DNA from: Acinetobacter seifertii
Lineage (GTDB): Bacteria; Pseudomonadota; Gammaproteobacteria; Pseudomonadales; Moraxellaceae
Assembly (NCBI RefSeq): GCF_000368065.1
Contig: NZ_KB851200.1
Coordinates: forward strand, 1,853,204 to 1,917,203
Reading direction: 5' to 3'
DNA: 64,000 nt
Below, piece after piece: positions 1 through 9,013 of this stretch. The stretch's first letter is position 1. Each line of letters starts with the position of its first letter. The translations under genes were made by a program, and so were the position numbers. The notes under the pieces were generated by a model, which did no database searches, was not told the origin of the DNA, and worked only from the letters and a program-made list of their open reading frames with translations.

Positions 1-1864
1 GATCAGTGTCAGTAGAGTTCGCGTCTACTCCTGTACAACCTTTTGACTTTAAATGGTTTGGAATAACAGTAAACGTCTTATTGCCACGAACAGCTTGGAA
101 AGTTTGTGCTAAGGTCGTTCGGTTTTTATCCCCCAAATCCAGCACAACAGGTTTGTTTAAAGGTTTAACACGCTTACTGTTATAAATAATCGCAACAGCA
201 ATAACATCGCCACCTAAACGATCCAAGTTTTCAGGAACCACATATTTCCAGTCTGGACCTAATGCACTTGTTAAATGAGCAATTGCGCTGTTTGGACCAT
301 AACCATTGTTGGCAATTTCCATTAAACCGTATACGTCAGCATCAATCGCTTTTAATGCACTTACAATTTTACGGTGTTGTTTATCAAACTCTGTTTGTGT
401 GTTTGCACCGCGTTCTGTTGGAAAACCTGTTGCGCCATTGTCATAGTTCAAAACGTTAAATGAAGCTACACGAATGTGATTAGCATTTTTTGTAAGGACA
501 CTTTGACGTGGGTTTGTTTGAGTAACAACTTCTGGTTGAGTACGTCCAAGTACTGGCTGTACGCGCCAGCCATTAAAACGATACTCTAAAATCCCTTCAA
601 CATTTTTAAGCTGATAACCTGAACGTAATGTATTGGCAGCACTAAAATTTGTTGGTAACCACGGAGTACGATTTTGGTTGTTATATCCATCATCAAAAAT
701 AATTTTCGATAATAAATTTTTCTGAGCTAAAGCTTTCGCTTCTGGCGACAAGGCAGGATATAAATTGGTTGGAATATATAAGCGGCCTAAGCTCAGCGAT
801 AGTTCACCATAACGGCCATAGTTATAGTTTTCACTTACCGTCAAAGCTTGAGGTAATTTGACCAACATCCCTTGATAACGCTGCGGAGAATTTGTTGAAC
901 TGCCTGCTAAGCTGGTAAATGGTAACTCCAAGCTAATTGGCTGAACTTGATTTGCCATATTGCTATTACAGCTTTGAATATCTTGCTGTAATTGGTCTAT
1001 TTGTTGCTGATTTTGATAACTTGTTAAACGGCCTCGTAAAATAACTTCATCACCAACTTGGCCACCTTTTACCGTGCTGCTATTTGGAATATAAACAAAA
1101 ATGGCATTGCTTACATTTGCACGTGCTTTGGTGTCAGGTGTTTGAATATAAAAGCCTGAAAAACCATTCGCATAGCGATAGTCAGCAGTAATTACACCAC
1201 GTACTGTATAGGTTTGATTTTGTGTTGAAGATGCTAAATCGGCAATTGGTGTATCTGAGCTTGAACAACTGACCGTTTGCACTGGCGGCTGAGTCGTAGA
1301 ACCCGATAGATTTGAAAAATCATTTCGGTTTGTCCATGCTGTCCACGAGTGGTCCAAATCAAATGCTGCGGTTGGATCGATACTTAAAGCTGGGTTTTCC
1401 GTTTCAATACGCTTAAAACTATTTCCTAAACTTGAAACGGCTGTTCCCCAACCTGCCTCTGGTCGTTCACCAATACGCCCAAAACGATCGACAGGTGTGC
1501 CTTTATAAACGAGTACAACTGCATCATCACCATTAAAAGATAAAGCAGCGACCTGATTTACTTTACTACCAAGTTCAGTTTGTAGCTCCGAGCGGCCCAC
1601 TAAAAACTTCTGCTTACTCGCAAGTGTACCCTGTAAACGGAAAGTCACCGTTTTTGCAGTCCCACCATTATTAAACTGTTGAATCTCATAATCTGCTAAG
1701 TTCACTGTAGTACCATCCGGGTTATAAATCTCTAACCCTTTTTTATTACTACTACCATCAACATACTGGCTAAACATGAGCTGTGCCTGAGCAACAGAAC
1801 TATATGAAAATGCACCAAATGCACTTAAAAAAACTGAAAGTGTTCTTAATTGAAAAGTTTTCAT
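1..1864 (-). CDS. ExeM/NucH-family extracellular endonuclease (3' end outside window)
   Basis: Translated from the minus strand, the frame is open from an ATG at 1864 to the window edge, so the C-terminus is missing. The protein begins with a signal peptide (MKTFQLRTLSVFL... ending SVAQA). Next comes a lamin-tail-like beta domain (motif LMFSQYVDGSSNKKGLEIYN), a central OB-fold-like region rich in VRGVIT and GDEVILRGRL type strands, and then the start of an endonuclease/exonuclease/phosphatase domain (RVASFNVLNYDNG, DADVYGLMEIANNG, IPNHLKSKG). This order is typical of ExeM/NucH secreted DNases. The likely role is extracellular nucleic acid degradation, for phosphate scavenging or biofilm turnover. 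It diverges from trmB. The family call is firm; the substrate is inferred. Confidence 0.88.
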   Translation of the reverse strand, partial: MKTFQLRTLSVFLSAFGAFSYSSVAQAQLMFSQYVDGSSNKKGLEIYNPDGTTVNLADYEIQQFNNGGTAKTVTFRLQGTLASKQKFLVGRSELQTELGSKVNQVAALSFNGDDAVVLVYKGTPVDRFGRIGERPEAGWGTAVSSLGNSFKRIETENPALSIDPTAAFDLDHSWTAWTNRNDFSNLSGSTTQPPVQTVSCSSSDTPIADLASSTQNQTYTVRGVITADYRYANGFSGFYIQTPDTKARANVSNAIFVYIPNSSTVKGGQVGDEVILRGRLTSYQNQQQIDQLQQDIQSCNSNMANQVQPISLELPFTSLAGSSTNSPQRYQGMLVKLPQALTVSENYNYGRYGELSLSLGRLYIPTNLYPALSPEAKALAQKNLLSKIIFDDGYNNQNRTPWLPTNFSAANTLRSGYQLKNVEGILEYRFNGWRVQPVLGRTQPEVVTQTNPRQSVLTKNANHIRVASFNVLNYDNGATGFPTERGANTQTEFDKQHRKIVSALKAIDADVYGLMEIANNGYGPNSAIAHLTSALGPDWKYVVPENLDRLGGDVIAVAIIYNSKRVKPLNKPVVLDLGDKNRTTLAQTFQAVRGNKTFTVIPNHLKSKGCTGVDANSTDTD

Positions 1865-2009
1865 GATTAAAAATGTTCATGTGAGTTTTAATTAGTCTCT
1901 TAGATTAAATATTGATCATGACATCTACATGAAGAAAAACACCGAAATATTTGACTTGACCACCTGAAGACTTAAAATACCGCATTTGAATTTCAATATT
2001 GCCAAGGTT

Positions 2010-2726
2010 ATGTCGATCGATCAGTTAGAAACGCAAATTGCAGAATTAGACAATTTGCCTGAACACCGTGAAATTGTGACGTTTATGCGTCGTTCAGCAC
2101 CACTTAATACGTCTCAACGCACGGCATTAGAACAACATCGCGATTTAATTTTGGAATATCCTGTTGGTGACTTACGCCAACACTTCGAACATCCAGAACG
2201 TCCTTTAACTGTTGAAATCGGTTTTGGTATGGGTCGTTCATTAGTGCTTATGGCAAAGGCCAACCCTGAGCGCAACTATGTAGGTATTGAAGTCCACGTA
2301 CCTGGTATTGCTCAATGCCTTTATGAAGCAGGTATGGCGGAACTTAAAAACTTACGTGTACTTGATGCAGACGCGATTCAGGTTTTACGTGAAATGCCAG
2401 ATAACAGTATTAACTGCGTACAGCTTTACTTCCCAGACCCTTGGCAAAAGAAACGTCATTTCAAACGCCGTTTCGTTGCTCATGAGCGTATGCCACTGGT
2501 TGAACAAAAGCTTGAGCTTGGCGGTACGTTCCATGCTGCAACAGATTGGGAACCATATGCAGAATGGATGCTAGATGTATTAGACAACCGTCCAGACCTT
2601 GAAAACTTGGCAGGTAAAGGCAATAGCTACCCACGTCCAGAGTGGCGTCCAGTGACTAAGTTTGAACGCCGCGGTATTGAATCAGGCCATAAGATTAATG
2701 ACTTTATCTTTAAAAAGATTAAGTAA
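2010..2726 (+). CDS. trmB: tRNA (guanine-N7-)-methyltransferase TrmB
   Basis: Forms m7G46 in the tRNA variable loop using S-adenosylmethionine, in the cytoplasm. The Rossmann SAM-binding motif VEIGFGMGRSLV is visible at about residue 70. The family signature LYFPDPWQKKRHFKRR is at about residue 140, and a late TDWEPYAEWM motif also fits. The frame extends upstream to a TTG at 1986. I chose the ATG at 2010 (238 aa, starting MSIDQLETQ) because it gives the usual family length and an AAGG lies just upstream. It is a single gene closed by a strong terminator and is divergent from the secreted nuclease. Confidence 0.95.
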   Translation: MSIDQLETQIAELDNLPEHREIVTFMRRSAPLNTSQRTALEQHRDLILEYPVGDLRQHFEHPERPLTVEIGFGMGRSLVLMAKANPERNYVGIEVHVPGIAQCLYEAGMAELKNLRVLDADAIQVLREMPDNSINCVQLYFPDPWQKKRHFKRRFVAHERMPLVEQKLELGGTFHAATDWEPYAEWMLDVLDNRPDLENLAGKGNSYPRPEWRPVTKFERRGIESGHKINDFIFKKIK

Positions 2727-2731
2727 ACAAC

Positions 2732-2763
2732 AAAAGGCTTAGTTCATTACTAAGCCTTTTATC
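2732..2763 (+). terminator. Intrinsic terminator of trmB
   Basis: The stem AAAAGGCTTAG pairs with CTAAGCCTTTT around an 8-nt loop, followed by a T-rich tail. Confidence 0.85.
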
Positions 2764-2897
2764 TTTTAATATTAAAAAATTTATTAGCACTTACTTATTC
2801 TATTTTTTTCTTTCGAATTAATGTTTGCCAATCGCACTAAATCTAGCTATTTATAGAAACTGCTATTAGCCACACTAAAAATTGCTAAGGACAACAT

Positions 2898-3524
2898 ATG
2901 TTAAAAATTTTAGGGCGCGATAACTCCATTAACGTTCGCAAAGTCTTATGGCTATGTGAAGAATTAAATCTTGAATATGAAAGAGAAGACTGGGGTAGAG
3001 GCTTTCGCTCTGCTCAATCACCAGAATATTTACAATTAAACCCAAATGGTCAAATTCCTGTTGTTTTAGATGGTGATTTAGTTCTTTGGCAGTCCAACAG
3101 TATTATACGTTATCTCGCCAATGCTTATGATAAAGAGCATAAGCTTTACCCTACTCAAGCGAAAGAAAGATTCTTTGTTGACCAGTGGCTTGATTGGCAA
3201 GCGATCGAGCTAAATAATAGTTGGACTTATACGATTATGTCTTTGCTTAGACATTCACCAAATCATCAAGATCCAGATTTATTAAAAAAAGGTATTGATA
3301 ATTGGAATCACCATATGCAGATTCTTGACCAACAGCTTGCAAAAACTCAAGCCTATGTTGCAGGAACTGAGTTCACTCTAGCGGATATTCCAATTGGTCT
3401 ATCTGTACAGCGCTGGAAGGCCACTCCTTTTGATCATCCAACACTTAAACATGTCGACCAATATTTTGAACTATTAAATCAGCGTGCAGGCTTCTTAAAA
3501 TGGGGAAATAACGGCGAACCTTAA
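2898..3524 (+). CDS. Glutathione S-transferase family protein
   Basis: A 208-aa two-domain GST. The N-terminal thioredoxin-like fold (about residues 1-80) has the conserved cis-Pro segment NPNGQIPVV and the glutathione-contact motif WQSNSIIRYLA. The all-alpha C-terminal domain carries the N-capping box VAGTEFTLADIPIG. The N-terminal stretch GRDNSINVRKVLW resembles Ser-type bacterial GSTs of the YfcF/YliJ-like kind. The likely role is conjugation or peroxide detoxification in the cytosol. The substrate cannot be read from the sequence. The start is the ATG after AAGGACAAC, a good ribosome binding site. It is monocistronic and convergent with the following gene. Confidence 0.88.
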   Translation: MLKILGRDNSINVRKVLWLCEELNLEYEREDWGRGFRSAQSPEYLQLNPNGQIPVVLDGDLVLWQSNSIIRYLANAYDKEHKLYPTQAKERFFVDQWLDWQAIELNNSWTYTIMSLLRHSPNHQDPDLLKKGIDNWNHHMQILDQQLAKTQAYVAGTEFTLADIPIGLSVQRWKATPFDHPTLKHVDQYFELLNQRAGFLKWGNNGEP

Positions 3525-3538
3525 TTTTAAAATCAGTT

Positions 3539-4318
3539 TTAGTCCGAGTGATGGTGTTTCACAATGCCATCACTTAAAAGTTGATAGACCTGTTTTAAAT
3601 CATCTCGCCCTGCTTTAGCTAATAGATCCTCATGCATTGCCAAGATATTCTGATCCCCCCTTACCGCAGGCCCAGTTTGCATTTGTTTCGGATCGTTTTC
3701 AGTGGCTTTTTTTGCTGTTTCTAACATTAATGGGTAGAGCAAGCTAAAGTCGACTTGTTCCGCATCCACAATCTGTTTAGCCATATCAAAACAGTAGTTA
3801 GTAAAATTACAAGCAAATACAGCTGCCAAATGTAATGTTAAACGCTGCTTTGAGGTGTATTGATATACTCGATTACTTAGGCTATTTGCCAAATCAGAGA
3901 GCATGGCTAAATCGGCTTTATTGGTCGCCTCTACAAATAATGGTGTGGCTTGCCAATCAACGTCTCTTTCCAGACTGAATGTTTGTAAAGGATAAAACAC
4001 CCCTGCTTTTTCATGAATATTACTGATAACTTCAATATTGGTACTCCCCGATGTATGAACCATAAGCGTTTCTGGGAATATCTCATGTACCTGCATTACA
4101 AGTTCAGCAATAGCGCTGTCTGAAACTGCCAAAATAATTAAATCAGTTGCTTGAAACTCTTGAAGAGACTGACATGCTTTTGCTTGAATTTTTTCTGCAA
4201 ACTTCTGGGTTTTCTCAAAATCACGCGCATAGACTTGGGTAATGTGATGCCCCTTAGCCAAAAGTGCCTTTGCCAAATGAAAAGAAACACGCCCACTTCC
4301 TAACAAACTGATTTTCAT
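3539..4318 (-). CDS. Rossmann-like and DUF2520 domain-containing protein
   Basis: A 259-aa protein. The N-terminal NAD(P)-binding fold begins at once with MKISLLGSGRVSFHLAKAL (the GxGxxxxxLA dinucleotide motif). A DUF2520 C-terminal helical domain follows, with the signature HLAAVFACNFTNY at about residue 170 and the GPAVRGD loop near residue 220. This architecture is close to short ketopantoate or pyrroline-5-carboxylate reductase-type dehydrogenases, but the physiological substrate is unknown. It lies downstream of the OmpA-family gene on the same strand, with a terminator between them, so it is probably transcribed on its own. Confidence 0.85.
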   Translation of the reverse strand: MKISLLGSGRVSFHLAKALLAKGHHITQVYARDFEKTQKFAEKIQAKACQSLQEFQATDLIILAVSDSAIAELVMQVHEIFPETLMVHTSGSTNIEVISNIHEKAGVFYPLQTFSLERDVDWQATPLFVEATNKADLAMLSDLANSLSNRVYQYTSKQRLTLHLAAVFACNFTNYCFDMAKQIVDAEQVDFSLLYPLMLETAKKATENDPKQMQTGPAVRGDQNILAMHEDLLAKAGRDDLKQVYQLLSDGIVKHHHSD

Positions 4319-4344
4319 ATCAACTCAACAATATTGATCTCTAT

Positions 4345-4375
4345 AAAAAAGCTTCTCAAAATGAGAAGCTTTTTT
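4345..4375 (-). terminator. Intrinsic terminator after the OmpA-family gene
   Basis: A near-perfect hairpin, AAAAAAGCTTCTC paired with GAGAAGCTTTTTT, with A and T runs on both sides. It can act in both directions and separates the two minus-strand genes. Confidence 0.8.
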
Positions 4376-4420
4376 CAAATCAGAATTCAGTAAAATCAAG
4401 ATTTCTTATGAATCTATTGA

Positions 4421-5839
4421 TTATTGGGCTACTGAAAACTCAATACGACGGTTTTTAAAGCGACCTTCTTCAGTCTTGTTGTCAGCAACAGGGTTTTCTG
4501 AACCATGACCTTGGGCAACAAGCTTAGAAGCATCTACTCCTTTAGAAACTAAGTAATCTACTACAGCTTGAGCACGGCGTTGAGAAAGTGCTTTATTGGC
4601 AGCAGCATTACCTGTTGAGTCAGTATGACCACCTACGTTTAATTTCACGCTAGTCACTTTATTTAACAGTGTTGCAGCTTGATCAAGAATAGCTTTGTTA
4701 TCTGCAGGAATTTCACTTGAACCACTCGCGAAGTTAATGATTTGCAAGTTAAGAGCTTTAACTAAAGCATTTACGTCTACATTGTTCGGGTCAATTGAGC
4801 CTAACGCTGTTTGCGAAGCCGTTAAACTATTACTCACAGATTGCTCAGCCGTTGCAGGTGCTGTACCAACAACCTCAGTATGTGGCACCAACGCTTTTAC
4901 CTTGGCAGTTAAAGCTTCTAAAGCTGCGGCATCACCTGCTTTCAATGTAATTTTGTCACCTACCCATTCTAAAGATGCATTTGGAACACCTTTCAATGCA
5001 CCAAGTACGCCTGCTAATGCATCTTTATCGGTAAATGCAGCAGCATAAGTTTGGCTAGTATCAACATCACAGTCTTTAGTCGCTGAAAGAACTTTCTTAA
5101 CATGCATTTGCAAAGTTGCCAAGAAGCCCTGATCACCAATACCTGCCTGACATTGACTCACAGCACCTTTTTCATCTGTACTTAAAGTTAAAGTAGCAGG
5201 TGCAGCTGCTGCGGTTGCCACACCACTTGCAGGTGAAGTTTCAGGTACAGGTGTAGCCTCTTTATGTTGGCAAGAACGCCACAACCAAGCGATTAATAAA
5301 CCGAGAATAATCAGTGCAATAATGGGTAAAATTCCGCGAGATTTCCCTGTTGTTTCGGTTGCCGCGGCAAGCGGTGGTGCAGTTGATGTCGTTACTGATG
5401 ATAAACCTGCACCAAGACCTAATGGTGCCAATAGTCCAACTGCCCATCCTGGTAAATATGAACGAATCGTTTCTGCATGTTGACGTAAATAGTTCACAAT
5501 ACTTTGTTGGTCACTTCCAGCAACTTCAGAAATTGTATTGAGACTAGGTTTGATCGCACTATTGAGTGTACTTTCAATCTCGGCAGATGGCGCAGTACCG
5601 CTTAAATGAGTCAGTACAGTATTTTTAATTTGATCATTATGAGAAAAAAGATCAGATAGTGAGGGGGCTAAACTATTTTTTAATTGTCCAATAAGATCAG
5701 GTTTAGCAGCTAATAATGAAAGTAAAATTGGATAAAACTTAGAAAGCGCGTTAGTTTTTTCGCCTAGGAATCCATCCTGATTATCTAATATTGTTGAAGA
5801 TACTTTTTCTTTAAGCAGTTCTATAGGGTTTATCGACAT
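4421..5839 (-). CDS. OmpA-family protein with DUF937-like N-terminus
   Basis: A 472-aa envelope protein in three parts. Residues about 1-150 are a cytoplasm-like helical region resembling DUF937/YidB-type sequence. One transmembrane helix follows near residue 170 (ILPIIALIILGLLIAWLW). The periplasmic part has an Ala-rich linker, a BON-like alpha/beta segment, and a C-terminal OmpA peptidoglycan-binding domain (INFASGSSEIP, NVGGHTDSTGN, LSQRRAQAVVDYL, RFKNRRIEF). The OmpA domain should bind diaminopimelate in peptidoglycan. There is no cleavable signal peptide or beta-barrel, so it is an inner-membrane-anchored protein rather than a porin. A. baumannii's porin OmpA is a different gene. Confidence 0.87.
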   Translation of the reverse strand: MSINPIELLKEKVSSTILDNQDGFLGEKTNALSKFYPILLSLLAAKPDLIGQLKNSLAPSLSDLFSHNDQIKNTVLTHLSGTAPSAEIESTLNSAIKPSLNTISEVAGSDQQSIVNYLRQHAETIRSYLPGWAVGLLAPLGLGAGLSSVTTSTAPPLAAATETTGKSRGILPIIALIILGLLIAWLWRSCQHKEATPVPETSPASGVATAAAAPATLTLSTDEKGAVSQCQAGIGDQGFLATLQMHVKKVLSATKDCDVDTSQTYAAAFTDKDALAGVLGALKGVPNASLEWVGDKITLKAGDAAALEALTAKVKALVPHTEVVGTAPATAEQSVSNSLTASQTALGSIDPNNVDVNALVKALNLQIINFASGSSEIPADNKAILDQAATLLNKVTSVKLNVGGHTDSTGNAAANKALSQRRAQAVVDYLVSKGVDASKLVAQGHGSENPVADNKTEEGRFKNRRIEFSVAQ

Positions 5840-5989
5840 TGTTTATTCTCCCGAATCTTATACGTCGTAACCAGCAATTTTTTGGTTATTCAAATACTTC
5901 TGTTTGCTGATAGTTTTTTATTCTAATGCGCTCGAAATCTTTTGTTGTTTTTTAAATAATTTATATACAATTTTCCATCTAGTATTTAC

Positions 5990-6021
5990 AAAACAGGCAG
6001 ATCAAAAAGATCTGCCTGTTT
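5990..6021 (-). terminator. Intrinsic terminator of the pyrB-pyrC' operon
   Basis: The stem AAACAGGCAGATC pairs with GATCTGCCTGTTT around a 5-nt loop. It lies 30 bp beyond the pyrC' stop codon. Confidence 0.8.
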
Positions 6022-6052
6022 ATATTTTGAATAAGTTTTTAGCCGTCGGAAA

Positions 6053-7288
6053 CTACACAGCAAAAGTTTGTAGCACTTTACCAGTAAGGTTTTGGCCCAG
6101 TAATGGCGTATTTTTCCCTTGAGATAAAATAGTGTCTTTGCTTAAGGTCCAGCTTAATTCCGGATCGACTAACACCCACCCTGCTTCAGCTTGCCAACGC
6201 GCAGTCATATTTGCTACCTGTGCAGGAGCACTTGTCACTTTGGTAACCCATTCAAGCGGCTCAAATAAGCCTTCATTAATAAGTTGAATGCCTAAGGCTA
6301 CATAAGTATCGAATGCTGTAATACCCGGTTGAGTTTCAGCAAACGGTGCCATTTTCGCTGAACTACTTAATGGTTCGTGATGCGTACAAATTGCATCAAT
6401 GATACCTTGTTTTAAACCTTGGCGTAAAAGTTCTTTATCTTGCTCAGAACGCAATGGTGGACGAACATGTGCAAGTGAGTTGAAGCCATCAGTTAATTGC
6501 TCAGTTAAATGTAACTGATGCATTGCTACATCGGCAGTGACAGGCAAGCCTTTTGCTTTTGCTGCACGAATTAATTCAACCGACGCACCGCAAGACAACA
6601 AGCCAAAGTGAGCTTTGACACCTGTCGCTTCAATCATAAGCAAATATTTTGCAATTGCTACAGTTTCAGCAATTGCAGGAATCATCGGCAAACCTTGACG
6701 CGATGCGATAAAACCTTCATGAGCACATCCGTCTTTAGCAAGTTGCGGTTCTTCAGCATAGAACACGACTGTTAAACCAAGACCAGCCGCATACTCAAGC
6801 GTGCGAACAACAACATCATCATTTTCAAAAGCAGCATTCGCATTTGAAACAGCAGTACAACCACCCTTTTTAAGGCCAGCCATATTTGCTGGTTGCTTAC
6901 CATTTAAGCCTTGAGTTTGAGCACCGATAATATGCATATGGATACCACCATCAAGCCAAGCTTTTTCAACTAAGCCATGAATGAGGGCGCCATTGTCTTG
7001 AACAATTGGCTTTGAGTCTGGAGGGGTAATGACATGCAAAATACCATTAGCACGTGCAGCCTTCCCTTCAGACTTAAGTGTACCGTGTTGTTGTTGACCC
7101 GGTTCACGCAAACGTGCGCACAAATCAACCATAGTCGGCATTAACCATTTGCTTTGCCCATCAATGGTTTGTTCAACTTGGTCAACTGGTGCAACCAACT
7201 TACCGTCTTGAATATATACAGTTTGTACGCTGTCTGTTTTTTGGATTGGGTCTAACACACGTACATTTTCAATTTTTACAATACTCAT
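6053..7288 (-). CDS. pyrC': Inactive dihydroorotase-like protein PyrC' (PyrX)
   Basis: A 411-aa type I dihydroorotase homologue encoded 12 nt after pyrB. The amidohydrolase metal motif, normally DxHxHxREPG, reads DLCARLREPG here, so both metal-binding histidines are gone. The later ATDHAPH-type motif reads CTHHEP, so the catalytic aspartate is replaced as well. In Pseudomonas such non-catalytic PyrC' subunits are needed to assemble active aspartate transcarbamoylase, and the same structural role is inferred here. The true dihydroorotase must be encoded elsewhere. The start at 7288 is chosen over the ATG at 7297 because AAGGA sits 9 nt before 7288 and touches the upstream ATG. Confidence 0.9.
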   Translation of the reverse strand: MSIVKIENVRVLDPIQKTDSVQTVYIQDGKLVAPVDQVEQTIDGQSKWLMPTMVDLCARLREPGQQQHGTLKSEGKAARANGILHVITPPDSKPIVQDNGALIHGLVEKAWLDGGIHMHIIGAQTQGLNGKQPANMAGLKKGGCTAVSNANAAFENDDVVVRTLEYAAGLGLTVVFYAEEPQLAKDGCAHEGFIASRQGLPMIPAIAETVAIAKYLLMIEATGVKAHFGLLSCGASVELIRAAKAKGLPVTADVAMHQLHLTEQLTDGFNSLAHVRPPLRSEQDKELLRQGLKQGIIDAICTHHEPLSSSAKMAPFAETQPGITAFDTYVALGIQLINEGLFEPLEWVTKVTSAPAQVANMTARWQAEAGWVLVDPELSWTLSKDTILSQGKNTPLLGQNLTGKVLQTFAV

Positions 7289-7300
7289 GTGATCCATTCC

Positions 7301-8317
7301 TTACAACGCAATTGCTTCAATTAAACCTTGTTCTTGAAGTTGCCCTTGCATAGACAACGCCAATACAGCCATACGAACTGCAATACCGTTAGTGACCTGT
7401 TTTAAAATCACAGACTGGTCACCATCGGCAATACTCGAGTCAATTTCTACACCACGGTTCATTGGTCCCGGATGCATAACAATACAGTCTGGTTTAGCTA
7501 AACTTAGGCGTTCTTTGTTTAAGCCATACATTCTGTAGAATTCAGATTGCGAAGATAACGCTGGTGAATCAATACGTTCATTTTGAATACGTAGCGCAAT
7601 AATCACATCACAACCAGTAACACCTTCATCCATGTTATTGAACAAACGGACATGGTCACCATATTCTGAAAAACCAACTGGCAATAATGTATTCGGTGCA
7701 ATCACACGAATATCTTTACATCCAAGAGTTTGAAGTGCAGCCACATCTGAACGTGCTACGCGAGAGTGCTTAATGTCACCAATAATGGCAACACTCAACT
7801 CTTCAAATGGTTTTTTGGTTTCACGGCGAATGGTCAGCATATCAAGCATCGCTTGCGTTGGATGAGCATGACGTCCATCTCCAGCATTAATAATTGCGAC
7901 TTTTGGGCATACATCTTTAGCAATGAAATGTGCAGCACCCGAAGATGAATGGCGGACTACAAAAATATCGGCAGCCATTGCCTCAAGGTTCCAAAGCGTA
8001 TCTCGTAAAGTTTCACCTTTAGATGTACTTGAACGAGCAATATCAATGTTCAGCACATTGGCAGACAAACGCTTTGCTGCTGCTTCAAAAGTAGTACGAG
8101 TACGGGTGGAGTTTTCAAAGAAAAGATTCATCACCGTCCGTCCTTCTAAAAGCGGGCGGTTGATTAAATTATTATTATCGTCTAAAAAGCTTTGCGCGGT
8201 ATCTAAAATCTTAGTGAGGTTTTCTTTTGAAAGGCCCTCAATCGTTAAAAAATGTTTTAAATTTCCGTCTTGATTGAGCTGAACCTGGCTCGGCTGATGC
8301 AACGCTGCAATATGCAT
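7301..8317 (-). CDS. pyrB: Aspartate carbamoyltransferase catalytic subunit
   Basis: Catalyses carbamoyl phosphate + aspartate to carbamoyl-aspartate, the committed step of pyrimidine synthesis. The 338-aa sequence carries the carbamoyl-phosphate loop [12 protein letters not shown] at about residue 69, the second loop segment [12 protein letters not shown], the HPTQAMLD motif near residue 155, and the [13 protein letters not shown] segment near the C-terminus. The extended N-terminus (about 25 residues before the domain) is typical of class A ATCases that pair with PyrC'. It is the first gene of a two-gene operon with the inactive pyrC'. Confidence 0.96.
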   Translation of the reverse strand: MHIAALHQPSQVQLNQDGNLKHFLTIEGLSKENLTKILDTAQSFLDDNNNLINRPLLEGRTVMNLFFENSTRTRTTFEAAAKRLSANVLNIDIARSSTSKGETLRDTLWNLEAMAADIFVVRHSSSGAAHFIAKDVCPKVAIINAGDGRHAHPTQAMLDMLTIRRETKKPFEELSVAIIGDIKHSRVARSDVAALQTLGCKDIRVIAPNTLLPVGFSEYGDHVRLFNNMDEGVTGCDVIIALRIQNERIDSPALSSQSEFYRMYGLNKERLSLAKPDCIVMHPGPMNRGVEIDSSIADGDQSVILKQVTNGIAVRMAVLALSMQGQLQEQGLIEAIAL

Positions 8318-8401
8318 AATGGATTCCTATGGGTCGAATCGCGAAAACGTGCATAGTGTAGCTGAATTCCAGCTTTTTCGCAGAAGAACTTTACAGAATA
8401 A

Positions 8402-8432
8402 GACCCTAAATTGACCAGAAAATTTAGGGTCG
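8402..8432 (-). terminator. Hairpin after the 114-aa hypothetical gene
   Basis: GACCCTAAATT pairs with AATTTAGGGTC. The T-tail on the minus strand is weak (TTATTCTG), so this is a moderate terminator call. Confidence 0.55.
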
Positions 8433-8440
8433 CGCAAAGA

Positions 8441-8785
8441 TTACCTTAAAGCACCAATATAATGATGTGGAACTTGTGCCCGATAAATATCTTCAGCCGT
8501 GATTTCTGTTTCTTCGCTTAACTGAACATTGCTAGCGATTTGTTTTTGAGGAAGCTCGGGTATTGATTCAGTCAATGAGTTTAATCGCTCAACAAAACGT
8601 TTTAATTCATCGTCATCTGTTTCCAAGGCAAGTGCTATTACATACTTTGCATAATCTTTATTTTGGACCACATACAATGCATCGATGACTCGTCCCGTGA
8701 CTCTACGCATACGTACATATATTTGTGTAGAGATTGAAAAAGCTTCCGCATTGGTTACAAAACCATTCCCCATCATATCTTTCAT
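8441..8785 (-). CDS. Hypothetical protein, 114 aa
   Basis: I do not recognise a family. The protein is acidic and soluble, with no signal peptide or membrane helix. The first 65 residues look like an alpha-helical fold (SISTQIYVRMRRVTGRVID, KDYAKYVIALAL). A charged linker and a short tail ending HHYIGALR follow. The ATG at 8785 lies close behind a GGGGA purine-rich run, supporting the start. It stands alone between pyrB and the divergent rlmKL. The coding assignment rests on the clean frame, the good ribosome binding site and the downstream hairpin. Confidence 0.7.
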   Translation of the reverse strand: MKDMMGNGFVTNAEAFSISTQIYVRMRRVTGRVIDALYVVQNKDYAKYVIALALETDDDELKRFVERLNSLTESIPELPQKQIASNVQLSEETEITAEDIYRAQVPHHYIGALR

Positions 8786-9013
8786 TTATATTCCCCTATG
8801 CTTTCAAATCATAAAATTGGTTAAAAACCATTTAATAAATAAGCGTTACTCATAGAGGTTTAGCAAAATACATACCAGTTTATATATTTTAAGCTTTAAA
8901 AATCAGTTTATTGGTTGCCAAGTGATAGGTTGCAATAATTTAAAGACCTTTACACATCAAAATAAGTTAAACTTTGCATCGTTAATATTTATATGTTTTG
9001 GTCAATTGAGTTT

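Noticed and set aside
5904..6122. 72-codon plus-strand frame over the pyrC' terminator
   Set aside because: It crosses a strong terminator hairpin and the 3' end of pyrC' on the other strand.
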